NCBI RefSeq assembly: GCF_021134715.1
Contig: NC_060024.1
Coordinates: forward strand, 13,380,974 to 13,444,973
Direction: 5' to 3'
From: Daphnia pulex
Lineage: Eukaryota > Arthropoda > Branchiopoda > Diplostraca > Daphniidae
Length of the DNA stretch: 64,000 bases
Of the stretch, positions 38,259 through 50,100 are shown piece after piece. The notes under the pieces were generated by a model, which saw only the letters and a list, made by a program, of their open reading frames with translations, did not search any database and was not told where the DNA came from. How positions within the stretch are numbered: position 1 is the first letter of the stretch; each line of letters begins with the position of its first letter. A program made the translations under genes and the position numbers.

Positions 38259-40178
38259 ATGACATTAGAATTGCATAACGATATCTTTGGATATTTAACA
38301 ACTTACTTGAAGCTAATAAAAATGTTGGAAGCTTTTTACGACACTGTTGGACGTGTCATTCGACCGATTTGGCGACGTATGTTGATTCGTTTCGCCACTG
38401 GGTGGAGGCGTATTTGGCGTAGAGTTTGGCCAAACTCCCAGGCAGATGATCTTCCATCATTGTCAACACCATCGCTGGAGCCGGAATCATTTCCAAACAA
38501 GAGGTTTCACTCGTCGACGCCAGCACTCGAGCTGCCTCCAACACCGGAAGAGCCAATACCAGTAGATCCGTTTGCTCAGCATCGCGCAGTCTTTTTCGAA
38601 ACATTGGAAAACGGATGTTTGTCTGCCTTGCAACTCACGCTCGGCAATGTGGAACCGGAAGTCAAAGCCTGGCTGGTCGAATCGCACAATGAACGCGGAG
38701 AAACGGCTCTCGTAGTGGCCATCCGACGCAGGGACCTTGCTCTCGTCCAATACCTGATGGATGATTTGAAAGTCGACAGCTGTCGGATTGGTAACTTTAC
38801 CTGGAACGGCGTTGAATACCTGGACGTCCCGCCATTGTTTATGGCCATCATTTGCGCCGATTTTTACATCTTCAAATACATGCTCGAGTACCAGCATCTC
38901 AACTTGGTCGACGAAAGAGCCGGAATCAATGAGATCCTCGCGAGTTTGCAGCCGAGCCAGGAGAAGATTAATGTCTTGGAGCTATTGGGGGCCGCTTACA
39001 TTCATCACGATCTCGTACATCCCAGAAACAACAATCAAACAACCCGACGGCGTGGACTGCAGTACTGGAGAGAAGCTATGAATCTACGTCATCCTTCGAG
39101 CGTCGAGCCGCCAATACCCAAAATTCTTCCGCAAACGTCCGACATTTCTCGCAAGGCCATGGGCTTCTCTTTTGAAATAACAACTCCGCAAGAACTGGAG
39201 CAACTCGACAACGCCAACAACAACATCCAGCTCTTTACTCAAGCTATTTGGGCTATCCAGCGTATTATGGGTCAATTGATTCCGGAGCCCCATTCCTTCA
39301 CTCTGTACAGACTCTACACGTACGCTTACGAGTTCTACGATGCCGGCCAGTACAGCCGGGTCGTCAACATTTTGATGCTCATGCTGGAGCCATTCCGACA
39401 ACAGCCGAGTGACTGTTGGGATATCAACTTTTCGATCATCGGAGCACTGGACATCATGAACGACAGCTTCAAGAGGTTAAACAAAATGCCACCGCTCAGC
39501 CAACAGGGTCTGGAAGACTTTACTTTCGATAATCTAATGGCGGCCTTTGACTTTGCTGTCGTTGTTAATCGTCAAGAGATGCGGAGGGAATTAGCGCCAG
39601 CTGCCAAGGGCCGGCTGGACACTTGCTTGTACGATATTGTCCTGAATTTAACCGAGATGCTGCCCAAGTTGAGCCAAGAGGACGGCCACCGATTCAAGAA
39701 AGCTCTTTACCATTTCATTGGCACGAATCACAAGTTCAATTACTTCGACCAGGGCGACATTCTTCACGTGGCTTGTCGCCGGGCTCCGATTTCCCTTGAT
39801 CTAATCCAGTTGCTGCTCGATCTGGGAGCGGATGCCAATTCCGTCAGTGCCAAAGGGAATACTCCGCTTCACTTGCTGGCCATGATTAACTACCAAGTCT
39901 GGTCGCCCACAATCACGGACGCCGTTCAAAAGCTGCTGGATTTTGGAGCCCATATCGACCAGCCCAACCGATCCGGAAGAAGAGCTTTGGGGATATTGAA
40001 AGCTAAACACAGGCAGCTCTGCCTTCAAGGATTACCCGATGTCAAACTTCGATCCCTGCTGAACAACAATGTTTTACCGCTGACATGTCTGGCCGCCCAA
40101 GTCGTGCGCAAAAACCGAATCCCGTTCGAGGACGGTCAAGTCCCGGTGGATTTGCACTCATTCATCCGCCGACACTGA
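38259..40178 (+). CDS. FEM-1-like ankyrin-repeat protein, probable CUL2 ubiquitin-ligase substrate receptor
   Basis: A single uninterrupted frame of 639 codons. FEM-1 hallmarks are an N-terminal ankyrin unit (NERGETALVVAIRRRDLALVQYLM), the central segment VLELLGAAYIHHD...GLQYWREAMNLR, two C-terminal ankyrin units (GDILHVACRRAPISLDLIQLLLDLGAD and GNTPLHLLA), and the family ending of a CLAAQVV stretch followed by VPVDLHSFIRRH. Vertebrate and nematode FEM-1 proteins recognise C-terminal degrons and recruit CUL2 through a VHL-like box near the C-terminus. The N-terminal ankyrin array looks eroded compared with canonical FEM-1 (about seven repeats), and the first 90 residues are unrelated and basic. 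Substrates are therefore unknown. The lack of introns suggests an expanded or retro-derived paralog. Translation may start at 38322 (618 residues). Confidence 0.85.
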   Translation: MTLELHNDIFGYLTTYLKLIKMLEAFYDTVGRVIRPIWRRMLIRFATGWRRIWRRVWPNSQADDLPSLSTPSLEPESFPNKRFHSSTPALELPPTPEEPIPVDPFAQHRAVFFETLENGCLSALQLTLGNVEPEVKAWLVESHNERGETALVVAIRRRDLALVQYLMDDLKVDSCRIGNFTWNGVEYLDVPPLFMAIICADFYIFKYMLEYQHLNLVDERAGINEILASLQPSQEKINVLELLGAAYIHHDLVHPRNNNQTTRRRGLQYWREAMNLRHPSSVEPPIPKILPQTSDISRKAMGFSFEITTPQELEQLDNANNNIQLFTQAIWAIQRIMGQLIPEPHSFTLYRLYTYAYEFYDAGQYSRVVNILMLMLEPFRQQPSDCWDINFSIIGALDIMNDSFKRLNKMPPLSQQGLEDFTFDNLMAAFDFAVVVNRQEMRRELAPAAKGRLDTCLYDIVLNLTEMLPKLSQEDGHRFKKALYHFIGTNHKFNYFDQGDILHVACRRAPISLDLIQLLLDLGADANSVSAKGNTPLHLLAMINYQVWSPTITDAVQKLLDFGAHIDQPNRSGRRALGILKAKHRQLCLQGLPDVKLRSLLNNNVLPLTCLAAQVVRKNRIPFEDGQVPVDLHSFIRRH

Positions 40179-40881
40179 AATGTCGATCCAAAAAATCCTC
40201 GCATTCAAATTCTCATATGATTTACACGAGTCTTGATTAAATACACATCATTTTCAAAAGGATTTAATCTGTTTAACAATTCTTTTCTTTATACAAACTT
40301 TACACACACTCTGTGTGTGTGCATACGGTGCAACATTCGTCATCAAATACATCAAATCGTGGGAATTTCCTAGAATCCGCACATCTGCTTGATGAATAAG
40401 ACCCGGTGTCGGTTTTCGTTTTGACAAAATGTTTCCAAACATGCGGCTGCTGCTGCCGCATTCAATTCAGTATAAACGCCAAGCAGTGTTGCACCAAGCC
40501 ATACAAAGTCACACGTACGAATGAAAGGGATGTGTGTGTGTGTGTGTGTGACTAAGCGGCTTGGCAGAGGGTATTTTTTTTAAATCAAATATTGTTTTGT
40601 ACAGGCATTGAAAACAATGTTAAAAAGTTCCAAAAGTTCTTTTTAGTTCCATTTGTGTTGATTGCGTTCAAATAAGAGCAGGTCTATATAGGAATACACA
40701 AAATGTCCCCAAATAATTTTCTAAAGTGTTGGAAAACTAAAACAGGTGGAGTAAGTTGAAAGAAACCGCTTCCTATACATTGACCTACTGCACATGTGGT
40801 CCCGAACAACTGCCCAAACAACGAAAAAACTATGACGCTCGTGTCGCCTGGCCTGCAGTTTCATTCGAGCCGTAATTCAAA
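40179..40881. other. Spacer between FEM-1-like and protease genes
   Basis: Holds a variant polyadenylation signal ATTAAA (40236-40241) and a (TG)10 tract at 40531-40550. A TATATA-like stretch near 40685 is about 200 bases from the protease start. No open frame of note. Confidence 0.5.
40531..40550. repeat. TG dinucleotide microsatellite
   Basis: Ten uninterrupted TG units in the spacer 3' of the FEM-1-like gene. Confidence 0.9.
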
Positions 40882-42316
40882 ATGGGTTTCCCAATCGTCA
40901 CTCTTAGTTTCTTATTCACTTTGGTCTCAGTTTTATCGATCGTGAATTGCCAATCAAGAGTGAAAGTCATCCGACCGCAATCGCTGGAGGTCGAAACGAG
41001 ATTCAACTGGAGTAGTATTGCGGAAAATTTGACTTTACCGTCGGAAGCGGTGCGATTCTTCGAATACGCCCAGTTGCCGGCCGTTTACCAAAACGAACGA
41101 CAGCCCATCTGCGATGGTAAAAACAAACATTTGACACAATCATTTCTAACGATGGAATTGTATACATATTTTTATTTGCATATACAAGAGCGGTGCGGTT
41201 TACCGTACGACCCAAGCGGCGCAAGTGGCACACGGATTATGGGAGGAGCATCGACTAAACCAAACCAATTCCCATGGATGGTTGAGCTTTTGGTTGTTAC
41301 CGCCGATTTTTTTAAACAATCAAAAGTAACTTGTGGCGCAACTTTAATCAAAAAACAATACTTGCTAACAGCTGCGCATTGCATTTATCATCGGTACGCT
41401 ACACAGTTTTTATTACATTTTGAAATGACAAGTTTGAAATAGGAAAATGTTTTGAATTTTGGCGCCTTTAGGAAAGTTGTTTCAATTACAGCGTTTGTGG
41501 GATACCACTACCTGGACGTCAATAAATTCAATCCAACTGGATACGAACAAGTCATTCCCGTGTCTCAAGCGTTCATTCATGACGATTTCGACATCACTAC
41601 CATGGTAAAATACCCCAAAAGAATTGAATTACAGATAATCAAATTTTAAAAATTCTTAATGACAGCAACACGATTTAGCAATCTTGGAATTGGCAAAACC
41701 TGTGCGATTCACCGATCAAGTTCACACGGTGTGTCTCGCGCAAAAGGATTCAGAATTGACGGATGCAGTCGTGGCCGGATGGGGAACCACCGAAGTCTAT
41801 GGTACGTGTAAAACAAAAGATTTCTCGAACAATAGCGCAACTAGACAGACATTTTCTTTGACGACGACAGGCACTAAATTCTACCCTCAACTGCTTTTAT
41901 CGACAAAAGTGGCCCTAGTTAAACTAAATCAATGTCGGCGAGCTCTGAAGGAAATAGGAAGATTTATAACCGATCAATCGATCTGTGCGGGAGGATCAAC
42001 GTCAGACGCCTGTGCGGTAAGTTCATCCAGTACACAGGTCGACTCTTTTCCAAAGAGATTTACAATGTTGATAAAAAAAGGGATCAAATTCGTACTTTCA
42101 TTCCAGGGTGATAGTGGCGGGCCTTTGATGGCCTCCGTGAACTCGACCGGTTCGCGCGTTCGGTTTGATCAAATTGGCATCGTGTCGTGGGGGATTGGAT
42201 GTGGACAGGATGGAATACCCGGAATTTACGCCAGCGTAAAATATCACCTTCCGTGGATTCAGCAAGTCACAAGGAAAGACACCTGCCGGCCCGTCTCTCC
42301 GAATTCTCCAAACTGA
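40882..42316 (+). CDS. Secreted trypsin-like serine protease (S1 family)
   Basis: Six exons (40882-41116, 41189-41393, 41472-41604, 41666-41801, 41871-42016, 42107-42316) encode 354 residues. There is a signal peptide (FLFTLVSVLSIVNC), a roughly 80-residue propeptide and an activation site RIMGG after a linking cysteine (ERCGLPYDP). The catalytic triad is present: TAAHC, HDLAILEL and GDSGGPL. An aspartate six residues before the active serine (SDACAGDSGG) and glycines in SWGIGCG predict cleavage after Lys or Arg. The N-terminus lacks the six-cysteine clip pattern, so this is not a clip-domain protease. It is probably a digestive or extracellular processing enzyme; the substrate is unknown. 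AATAAA lies at 42378. Confidence 0.92.
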
Positions 42317-42775
42317 TGAATTACCGTACACTGAAAAAATTGTAATAGTTGCACCCATTATTATGAGAGTTTGGGCTCAATAAATTTGCTAGAAAACAGA
42401 AAAATAAATTGTTATGCTACTAGTCATCTCCTGGTATTAGTTTAACCTAACCAATTTTTATTCTATTTCAAAGAATTACTTGACAATTGTTAGGATGTGG
42501 CTGATGCGTCATGAGCAACATGTGCATAGTTTAGACTTGGGTTATACACAGACAGACAGCTGTATTGAGAAACCTATCCAGGTTTTTCTAGTATTTCTAC
42601 GTCAGCGTGTCTATCAATTTCCGTTGGCATCTGTTTCGGTATTGAAAAGCTCCCACAAAAAGGTGGTGCAGCCCTTTCCCAGAATTGCTGTTGTTGTCAA
42701 GTAATAGCCTAGACAACTGTCGAGTAGACACAACGACTTGCTCTATTGCAAGTTAAGTAACACACATAACTAAAA
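42317..42775. other. Spacer between protease and chitin deacetylase genes
   Basis: Contains AATAAA at 42378-42383 for the protease and otherwise unremarkable A/T-rich sequence. No TATA box is evident before the deacetylase start. Confidence 0.5.
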
Positions 42776-44605
42776 ATGGTTTATCTCTTTATCAAGCCCT
42801 TTATTTTCATAACAATATTGTGGGAAATTCAAATATTGACTGCTGAAACTATAAATTCTTCGACTGCTTGTGACCGGTATTTATGAAATATCTTATCGTT
42901 TTACACATGAAATATAGAATATGAATTTTTAATATCTGAACATTATTATGTCATATTTCAGTCAGAAATGCCTGTTACCTGACTGCCTGTGCATGAAGAC
43001 AGCTGCTCCCAACGGCTTGAATCCGGAAGAGATTCCGCAAATGGTGTTTCTCACGTTCGACGATGCCGTTGCCGACGTCATGTATCCAACGTACCAACGA
43101 ATATTGCACAATAGAACAAATCCCAACGGTATAATTGAAACAGTCAATATGTCAGTCAATACCCAATTCTGATCGCGACACTTGGTGTGAACAGGTTGTG
43201 ACATCGGGATGACCCTATTTGTCACTCACGAAGGGACCAACTATCGACTAGTGAACGAACTTTTCAACAAAGGCAATGAAATCGCCTCTCACACTGTCAC
43301 GTATTTCATATATTACTATTCCTGTTGATTCTGTATGAGGTTCCCTATCACGACACAACTGGGGCTTCGATTTTATTCGCAGGCACAAAATGGATAACGA
43401 TTACTGGAAAAATACTTCTGCTGACTTTTGGCTGAGAGAAGTTGGTTATCAGCGACATCTACTTCACTCCTACGGAAACATTCCTTTCGACACGATCCAG
43501 GTATGCCAACAATTTTCGATTACCAATATTGTCGATTTAACTTACGCCTGGAACTTGTTTGGAATTTAGGGTTTTCGATCACCTTTCCTTCAGACGGGTG
43601 GCGATGCAACTCTCACTGCATTGCGTATGCTAGGAATGAGTTATGACTCATCGTTCACTACCATGCAATTCATGGATCCGCCTGTTTGGCCCTTTACAAT
43701 GGATTACGTAAGTAGGAATTAATTTACACAAATTTTCCCTTTACTCAATGTTAGGAGATGTTTTGTTATGTGACAGGAATGCCAAATTCCTCCTTGCGGC
43801 AATGAAAGTCATCCAGGATTTTGGAGTATCCCCATGATCGAATTCCGCAGTAGCGACAATGGTTTCCAGTGCAAAACGGCCGACACTTGCTTCCCGTAAA
43901 CAAACACTTTGAAACAAATTCCTAATTAAATTTAAACCACTCCTTTTCATATGGTAGGCCATACATAGACAGGCCAGATAAACCGGAAGCCTCCAATCTG
44001 ACAGCCGATGAGATTTTTCATTATTTCGTGTTCAACTTCAACCGCTTCAACAAGAATCGAGCCCCTTTCGGTATCCATCAGCACATGTACTGGTTTCTCA
44101 ACAACGAGCCCATCCTCGAAGGATTCTTGCAGTTTCTCGACTATTTGGCGACCCTCGACTACGTTTACATCGTTCCAATAAGCAAAGCAAGTACCCCCAA
44201 TAAATACAGCTCAGGATTAAATAATTTAACGATTAAAAATCCCAGGGAATAGAATGGATGAAAAACCCAAAGACGTTGAAACAATTAAAGGACAAAGATG
44301 TTTTTAATTGCCTCAAGGCCTCACCAGCGCCTTGCCCGAAACCCCAAGTTTGCTACTACACTAAATCTGTTCCAGGAGGTGCCAGATTCATGGGAACTTG
44401 CCTTCCTTGTCCCGCCGAATATCCTTGGCTGCCGGACCAATACGATCCGCTAACAACAACCACAACAAGGCAAACAACCCCTTCAACGACTTATTCGACC
44501 GTTCCCAACAATAGTGCGTCTGAGCCCGATAGTAATAACCTTTTCTTGCACTTGATACTAATTTTCCAGGGATTACTGCTAAGTTTCCTTCATTTCTTTT
44601 GCTAA
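42776..44605 (+). CDS. Chitin deacetylase-like polysaccharide deacetylase (CE4)
   Basis: Eight exons (42776-42876, 42962-43128, 43195-43300, 43383-43500, 43570-43707, 43777-43895, 43958-44186, 44246-44605) give 445 residues. A signal peptide is followed by a cysteine-rich segment (KCLLPDCLC) and the NodB fold: FLTFDDAV supplies the catalytic and metal aspartates, HTVTHKMD the metal histidines, and GFRSPFLQTGGD motif 3. The enzyme family removes acetyl groups from chitin outside the cell. No CBM14 or LDL-A domain precedes the catalytic domain, as in the short group V gut deacetylases of insects. The C-terminus is Thr-rich and ends in a hydrophobic segment (LILIFQGLLLSFLHFF) that could be a GPI or membrane anchor. 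The seventh intron starts with GC instead of GT. Lies tail-to-tail with chitin synthase. Confidence 0.93.
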
Positions 44606-44652
44606 CAATTTTTTTTTAGTTTATAAATTTTCCTACGTTTAATTAAATCACC

Positions 44653-44658
44653 AATAAA
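44653..44658 (+). terminator. Polyadenylation signal, chitin deacetylase gene
   Basis: AATAAA 48 bases after the stop codon and about 50 bases from the stop codon of the convergent chitin synthase gene. The two transcripts end almost on top of each other. Confidence 0.55.
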
Positions 44659-44710
44659 CCTAGTATATACTTAATTACCATACCATGCATAAATTTAAAA
44701 TCCTGTATAC

Positions 44711-47700
44711 TTAGATCCATGAATTGGGATTCATTTGGCAGAGATCACCTCGTTGATTTCTAGTTGAATCCTCTTTGGTCGTCCCGTAGCTGAGTAAAAC
44801 TACTTGATTGGAGAGTGTTGCCGCGTTAGACTTTTCGTGGCTTTCCGTCTTGAAACGGAATATGTTTAGAGATGTGGACGATAACATGCGAATCAGGTTA
44901 TCCAATCGGAAAGATAAAAGAGCCGCAAACTGAACGAAGAGCATCGAGCCGGCAAAGGACATCACAGTCAATTGGGCCGGATTTGCTTCCGACAGCCAGA
45001 CAAGTATTGACGACGTTAACTGTTTGGTGCAAAATGAAAATTAAATCGGGACTAAAACTTAATAGTTTTAAAATTCACCTCGTTGGCTTGGCTGACAGTG
45101 TCCGCCTCGCTCGACTTTGGTTCTTCACTTTTCATTTGGAACCCGAAAATCGTTGCGACGAAAAGCGAATTCAGCAGGAAAAAGATGGTGAATGAAAAGT
45201 TGCGTAGTCGATCCAAGTCAGCTGAGATTCGATCCTGTTATACAAAAATTAACAGAATAAACAGCAGTTCATATCTCGTACTAAAGATAATTAACCTTTT
45301 CCTCTTTCCGGTTTTCCACAAAGGGGAATAGTTTACTTTGTATCAACTCTTTCCAAAAGCTACACTCCTCCCCCGGCAATTCTTTCACGTTCCTTTGTTC
45401 CGGCAAATGAGACTCTGCCTCCAAACTCCAATTAATCGAGGCCGTGTAATCACTGGAGGCCTTTTCATCGCTTTTTGTTTTGTCCATGGCAGGGCCGAAA
45501 ACTTTCTGGAAGTTTGTCAGTCCTTTGATAGACTGCTGACTATCTAATTTCGTATCCTGTAATGACGTAATGATTATTACATGTACTTTTATCGAATCAG
45601 AGAAAAAGAACTATGGACCTTGTTAGGAGATTGAACGCCAATTGTTACAGAGGAATCCCGTGTCCCCCAAGAGACAACGTTCATGTTGATTACAGAGTAC
45701 AAGACAAGTAACATACTCATCGAAGGAGTCAGGAGGAGATAAATGGGGCTGGCCAAGAGGCAATGAATTTCGCGCGGATGAAGGCATCCGGCCAGAAAGA
45801 CACAACTCGTCAGGAACAAAAAGAAGGCATTGTTTAAAGAAAATGACATCTTGTTTCCATGAAGATTAAACCCGGCCAATGAAATCACCGAATCAATAAG
45901 CACAGCAGCAACGATTAAACCATAAAAGGCGGAAAGGCATTTGGCCACTCCGAGCTAAAAAAAAAAAAAAAAAACAACTAAATTAGGCCCATTAAATAAA
46001 CGACAAGGAAAAATGCCAAGTTATTAAAATTACCTGAATGCGAGATGGAGCAACGAAGCAGATGATGATGAAACCAAAAATAAGAGCCGAATGGACTATG
46101 AAACTAATCCATTTATCTATGAAAAAAGTAGTTGCCGAAGTGTTCACCAGCACAAGGAAAATTGATCCTGGACACAAGAGACCCATGGCTAGTGACAGGG
46201 CCTACAAATACATCATCGTGCTATTATAATTTTGAATATTCAAAAGACAAGAAGATGGAATACCTGAAAAATCATGTAAATCCACGAAATATTCGGATGG
46301 AGTTTGACGATTTGTCTACAATTCCAGAGCAAGTCGAGCGTGTTTGAAATGATGGAAAGTGTCCAACGACGTCGTTGATTGTAAAATTCGTCAAATGTCT
46401 CCGGGCAACGAGTGTAGGCGTAGCTGGATGCGGAGTAGGCGAGTCGGCATCCTCGTTTGATGAGCAAAGTGCACAGCCATCGATCTTCACCTACACACAT
46501 TTTCAAATTACCAGAATTATACTAATTTTGAATTAATTTTGAATAATAAGAATTAGACCTTGATCACGTTGAATAAAATGGTGGGCTTTCTCTGAACGTT
46601 CAGCAAATTTGGACATGACATCGCCATCCAGTAGGACAGTTGCTCGGATAAGAGAGAAGCAACCGGCTGCGCAAAGGATATTACCCAATACGTATTCGCT
46701 GGGTTTTAGCAACCAAAATCCAACGGCGTATTCGTACATTTGATACCAAACCATTGGTCCTATTAAAGCTCAAAACTTGTACAAAACCACCGTGATTGTC
46801 AGTTAATCAAAAGATGGTTTACCTACTGATCCAGTTGGATGGGAGCGATTGCAAGCGATGCCCACATCTCGTTGAGAATTCATCACATCCACCAGGATGT
46901 GAACAGCTTTCGGCCGGAAGTCCATGTCACCGTCAAGTGTTAGTAAAAAGGTATTTTCCAAGTCGGAGTGATTTCCTATTTTGTAGCGGATCAGGTAGTC
47001 AATGTACATCACCTGACTCCACCGCTTCTTAACTCGAATTTTGCACTTGTCTTTCAAATGGACTGTCATTTTCGTATTTCCCGGTAAAGTCCATTCTAAG
47101 CGGCCGCCGTAAGGAGTTACGGAAATGACCAGTGGCTTACGGTCGCATGTACTTGTCCGTTTACAATTCATTTTGTCCATCAGTTCAATCAATTGATTGA
47201 CAAAACGGTTGACGACTCTCGAGGTTGTGCCATCTTTCGAGTGCGATTCGAAAGCGTCGTCGAAAAAGATGTGGGTCTCGTAGTGATAGCAATGAGGATC
47301 GATAACCTGATGAGACGGAAATATTCACGTGAGTCGAGAGCGATAACAAACAACTGGAATCATCCTACCTTATTGTTGCAATAAAGGGCAAAACGCCGAC
47401 GGGATTGGTCCTTATCCATGCGGAAAATGGACTTGAGTATGATTAGCATTTCGTCGCTCGTTTCGTGCCACATGGTTGCAACGGCGAAAACTCTCGTCAT
47501 CATGGAACATTTGGTTGACTCACTAACCTTGTCGTGATTGCAATGAGTTGGGCTGAAACTCATTGACTGATCAATAAGTAGAGAATTGTACCACTTTGTG
47601 TCGCTAACCAATTCGTTGGAAATTTCTGCGGGAGACCAGATGTGAAGGGTTATCCACGTCTGTGAGAGAAACCAGAAGAAAGAGAGCGCTAGCAGATATA

Positions 47701-49088
47701 CAAATGATTGCTGATTTTTATTTAAGCCTGGAAATGGCCGTCAAATGTTTTGGCGATTTCAAAGTGTGATGCGATCGTCATGATAACAGGGGTCATCAAA
47801 ACCACTGGTAAGGCGAAGCAGGTGCTCTGTGGAATATTCAACAGGATTTTAGAATAGAGGAGATTCTAGGAATTAAGTGTGACTGGAAAATTCTTATACC
47901 TTCACACCGATCTGACATGCAAAATTGCCGAACCAATAAAATAAGAAAGAGGAAGTGGCTTGGATGATAAAAATGTAAAACGGGGAATTCCATTCGACGG
48001 ACATGAAACTGTACCAGAACTGGTTGAAACCACCTCTGATAACAATCCAGAACGAATCGAAAACACCGTCATGAGCCTCTTGCGCAACGAGCGCCAATTC
48101 AGCTGCGGTAAAAATCGTGGCGAAAAATAGAACTATTTTCCAAGCATTAATAATTACGTAAGCGAATGGTCTGGTCTCTTTCATTTCTTCTTTGATTCGG
48201 CCGAAATATCTGATAAAACCTAGCGGGGAGAAAATAACATTTTTTTTTCATTTAACAATAATGTGTAACTCTGTAGGCTAAGTTGATTGAGACTGACTAA
48301 TAGGAGAGTCTCCATTGACGTGATTCTCCCACCATCCGAGAGAGATGAGAATCAGAGACACGGGTAAGGTCCAGTTGATCATTTGGCTTTTGTTGAGGCT
48401 ATGCCGAATGAAGATCCAGTGCAAACAGCCACTGAGTTGCGCAACAAAAGAAAGTACATCCAGCAGTCGCATTATCGGTTTGTCTGGTTCCCGATTTAGC
48501 AAATTTAGAATGGCTGGCGCCAGGTAAACGCAGTTGGTGATTAAAACTCCGTGAGTCACCTGTTTTGACGAACATTGGAGTCAGTACATAACAATACGAT
48601 GTGTTGCAACTTTTAGGTTAAATCATACCGAGAGATACGGCAGGACGGAACCGACAAGCAAGGCCATGCCAACGGTTTGTCCCGATTCCAGTCCAAAGGC
48701 AATCACGAAATGGACGAACCGGGGGCGCTTCCACAATTTCCAGCGAGAGAAACAAATACGTAACGAGTGAATGAAAACTAATAACTCGGGGACTGCAAAA
48801 CTGAAGAAAAGAGCCCACAACCAGCAAGCGATGACCTTCAGATGTTGTTGGGAATCTAAAATGAATAGAACATTTAAAAATAATCGGGTTTCTTTAATTT
48901 AAGTGTAACTGAATCTGACCTCCTGAAGAGAGTTGCGTGATCTCTCTTCCAATCTGCGATGTCATAAAGAAGATTGCTCCCTTGGATATAATCCCGGCCG
49001 ATAAAACCGCGGGGAAGGTCACGAAAACAGCCATTAACTTGACGCAAACCTTCAAACTCGTCTTGGCCGCGCTACTCTGGGTTGGCAT
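44711..49088 (-). CDS. Chitin synthase (GT2, multi-pass membrane enzyme), with an apparent frame break
   Basis: Exons: 49088-48920, 48855-48629, 48559-48298, 48219-47900, 47826-47369 (frame break inside), 47306-46823, 46759-46559, 46490-46264, 46201-46034, 45954-45619, 45556-45296, 45234-45079, 45019-44711; about 1,190 residues. Polymerises UDP-GlcNAc into chitin at the plasma membrane. Catalytic signatures: LLTLDGDMDF, GEDRWL and the product-binding QRRRW, followed by the C-terminal VVSWGTR. N-terminal helices (GAIFFMTSQI) and C-terminal helices fit the insect topology. It lacks about 50-100 residues at the N-terminus and part of the C-terminus relative to insect enzymes (about 1,500). I see no coiled coil after SWGTR, as in the CHS-2/B (gut) class; this assignment is tentative. 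Around 47730 the frame shifts by one base with no plausible intron (see findings). Confidence 0.93.
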
Positions 49089-50100
49089 GTTAAAATGAAT
49101 GCAGGATTCAGCTGATCTATCCTAGACTAAGATCACACTAGTCACGATCCTTCCTTGGTCGTTTCTGCAATGTAAGTGAACGCTAAAAAATAAAAATAAA
49201 ATGAGAGAAAGCTGAGAGAGCTGAGAGATGCGCACAGCTGCATATTCAACTGAATGTTACATCTAACATCGGGATATACAGCATTCAGCCCTGGCGTGTT
49301 TATTCGAACAACTGTCACTGGAGCGTTGACCTGGTTGGTAATTCATATTACGTCACACCGGATCTACAAAAATACAATGGCTTCAAATGAAAACCATATG
49401 TTCGGAAAGGTGGGAACGTTATTATAATGACTGTTCTGATAAAGACGAAGTAATAATCCTCGCAATGATTACAATAGTGTCAATCTCTCCTCGATCGTCT
49501 GCGCGACACAAGTGAAAGCCAAAACACTTAAATAGCGGGAGAGCGCAAATACTGAGAGCACAGAGGCTTATTACATCTGCCATTTGTCATACGTGGAATC
49601 GACAGACTTGTTTTGCTCTGACAGCTGCCCACTTTGTTTATTGGAGCGTTGAACTCGTTGATTGAGACAAAAATTATCGTCGATAACTGAGCAATCCGCA
49701 GACGATCGTTTTTGGCGGTTTCTGTGGCCTGTTGAGTCACGAAATATCAGAATTCGCCTACAGCTATATGCTTTATTAATTTTTGACGCAAAGATCAAGT
49801 GTCAATTAAATAAAGATAGGAGAATGACTACCGGTACTATTTCCAGATAAACTGCTGAATAACGCCCATTGGATGACATTGTGCGCATTGGGGGTAGTTT
49901 TCGAGGTATTTTTAGTCTATAGGGGCGTTGAGCGAAGAATGTCCACCTTCAAACATTGCCTTTGACAACGTTTAAAGAGTGATTCCGAGTTGACTGTACC
50001 AACAGAATGTTGCTTGCTATAAAAAGATGTCACAGGGACACGTCTCTGTCCTTTTGTCGCAGCATTTGTCGCAGCCAGTCGCTTTCCCCACGAGCTCAAC
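49089..50100. other. Divergent upstream region with internal repeats
   Basis: Upstream DNA shared by chitin synthase (leftward) and a secreted-protein gene (rightward). Stretches at 49140-49330 and 49490-49670 resemble each other (TTTATT...GGAGCGTTGA core). The stretch 49736-49960 resembles 52456-52660. No supported protein frame. Confidence 0.5.
50018..50026 (+). promoter_or_regulatory. TATA box of GKRW-family gene
   Basis: TATAAAAAG lies 83 bases upstream of the start codon at 50101, leaving about 50 bases for the 5' UTR. No other A/T-rich core element is nearer. Confidence 0.5.

Noticed and set aside
44872-45331. Plus-strand frames of 107 and 82 codons
   Set aside because: Antisense to the last chitin synthase exons.
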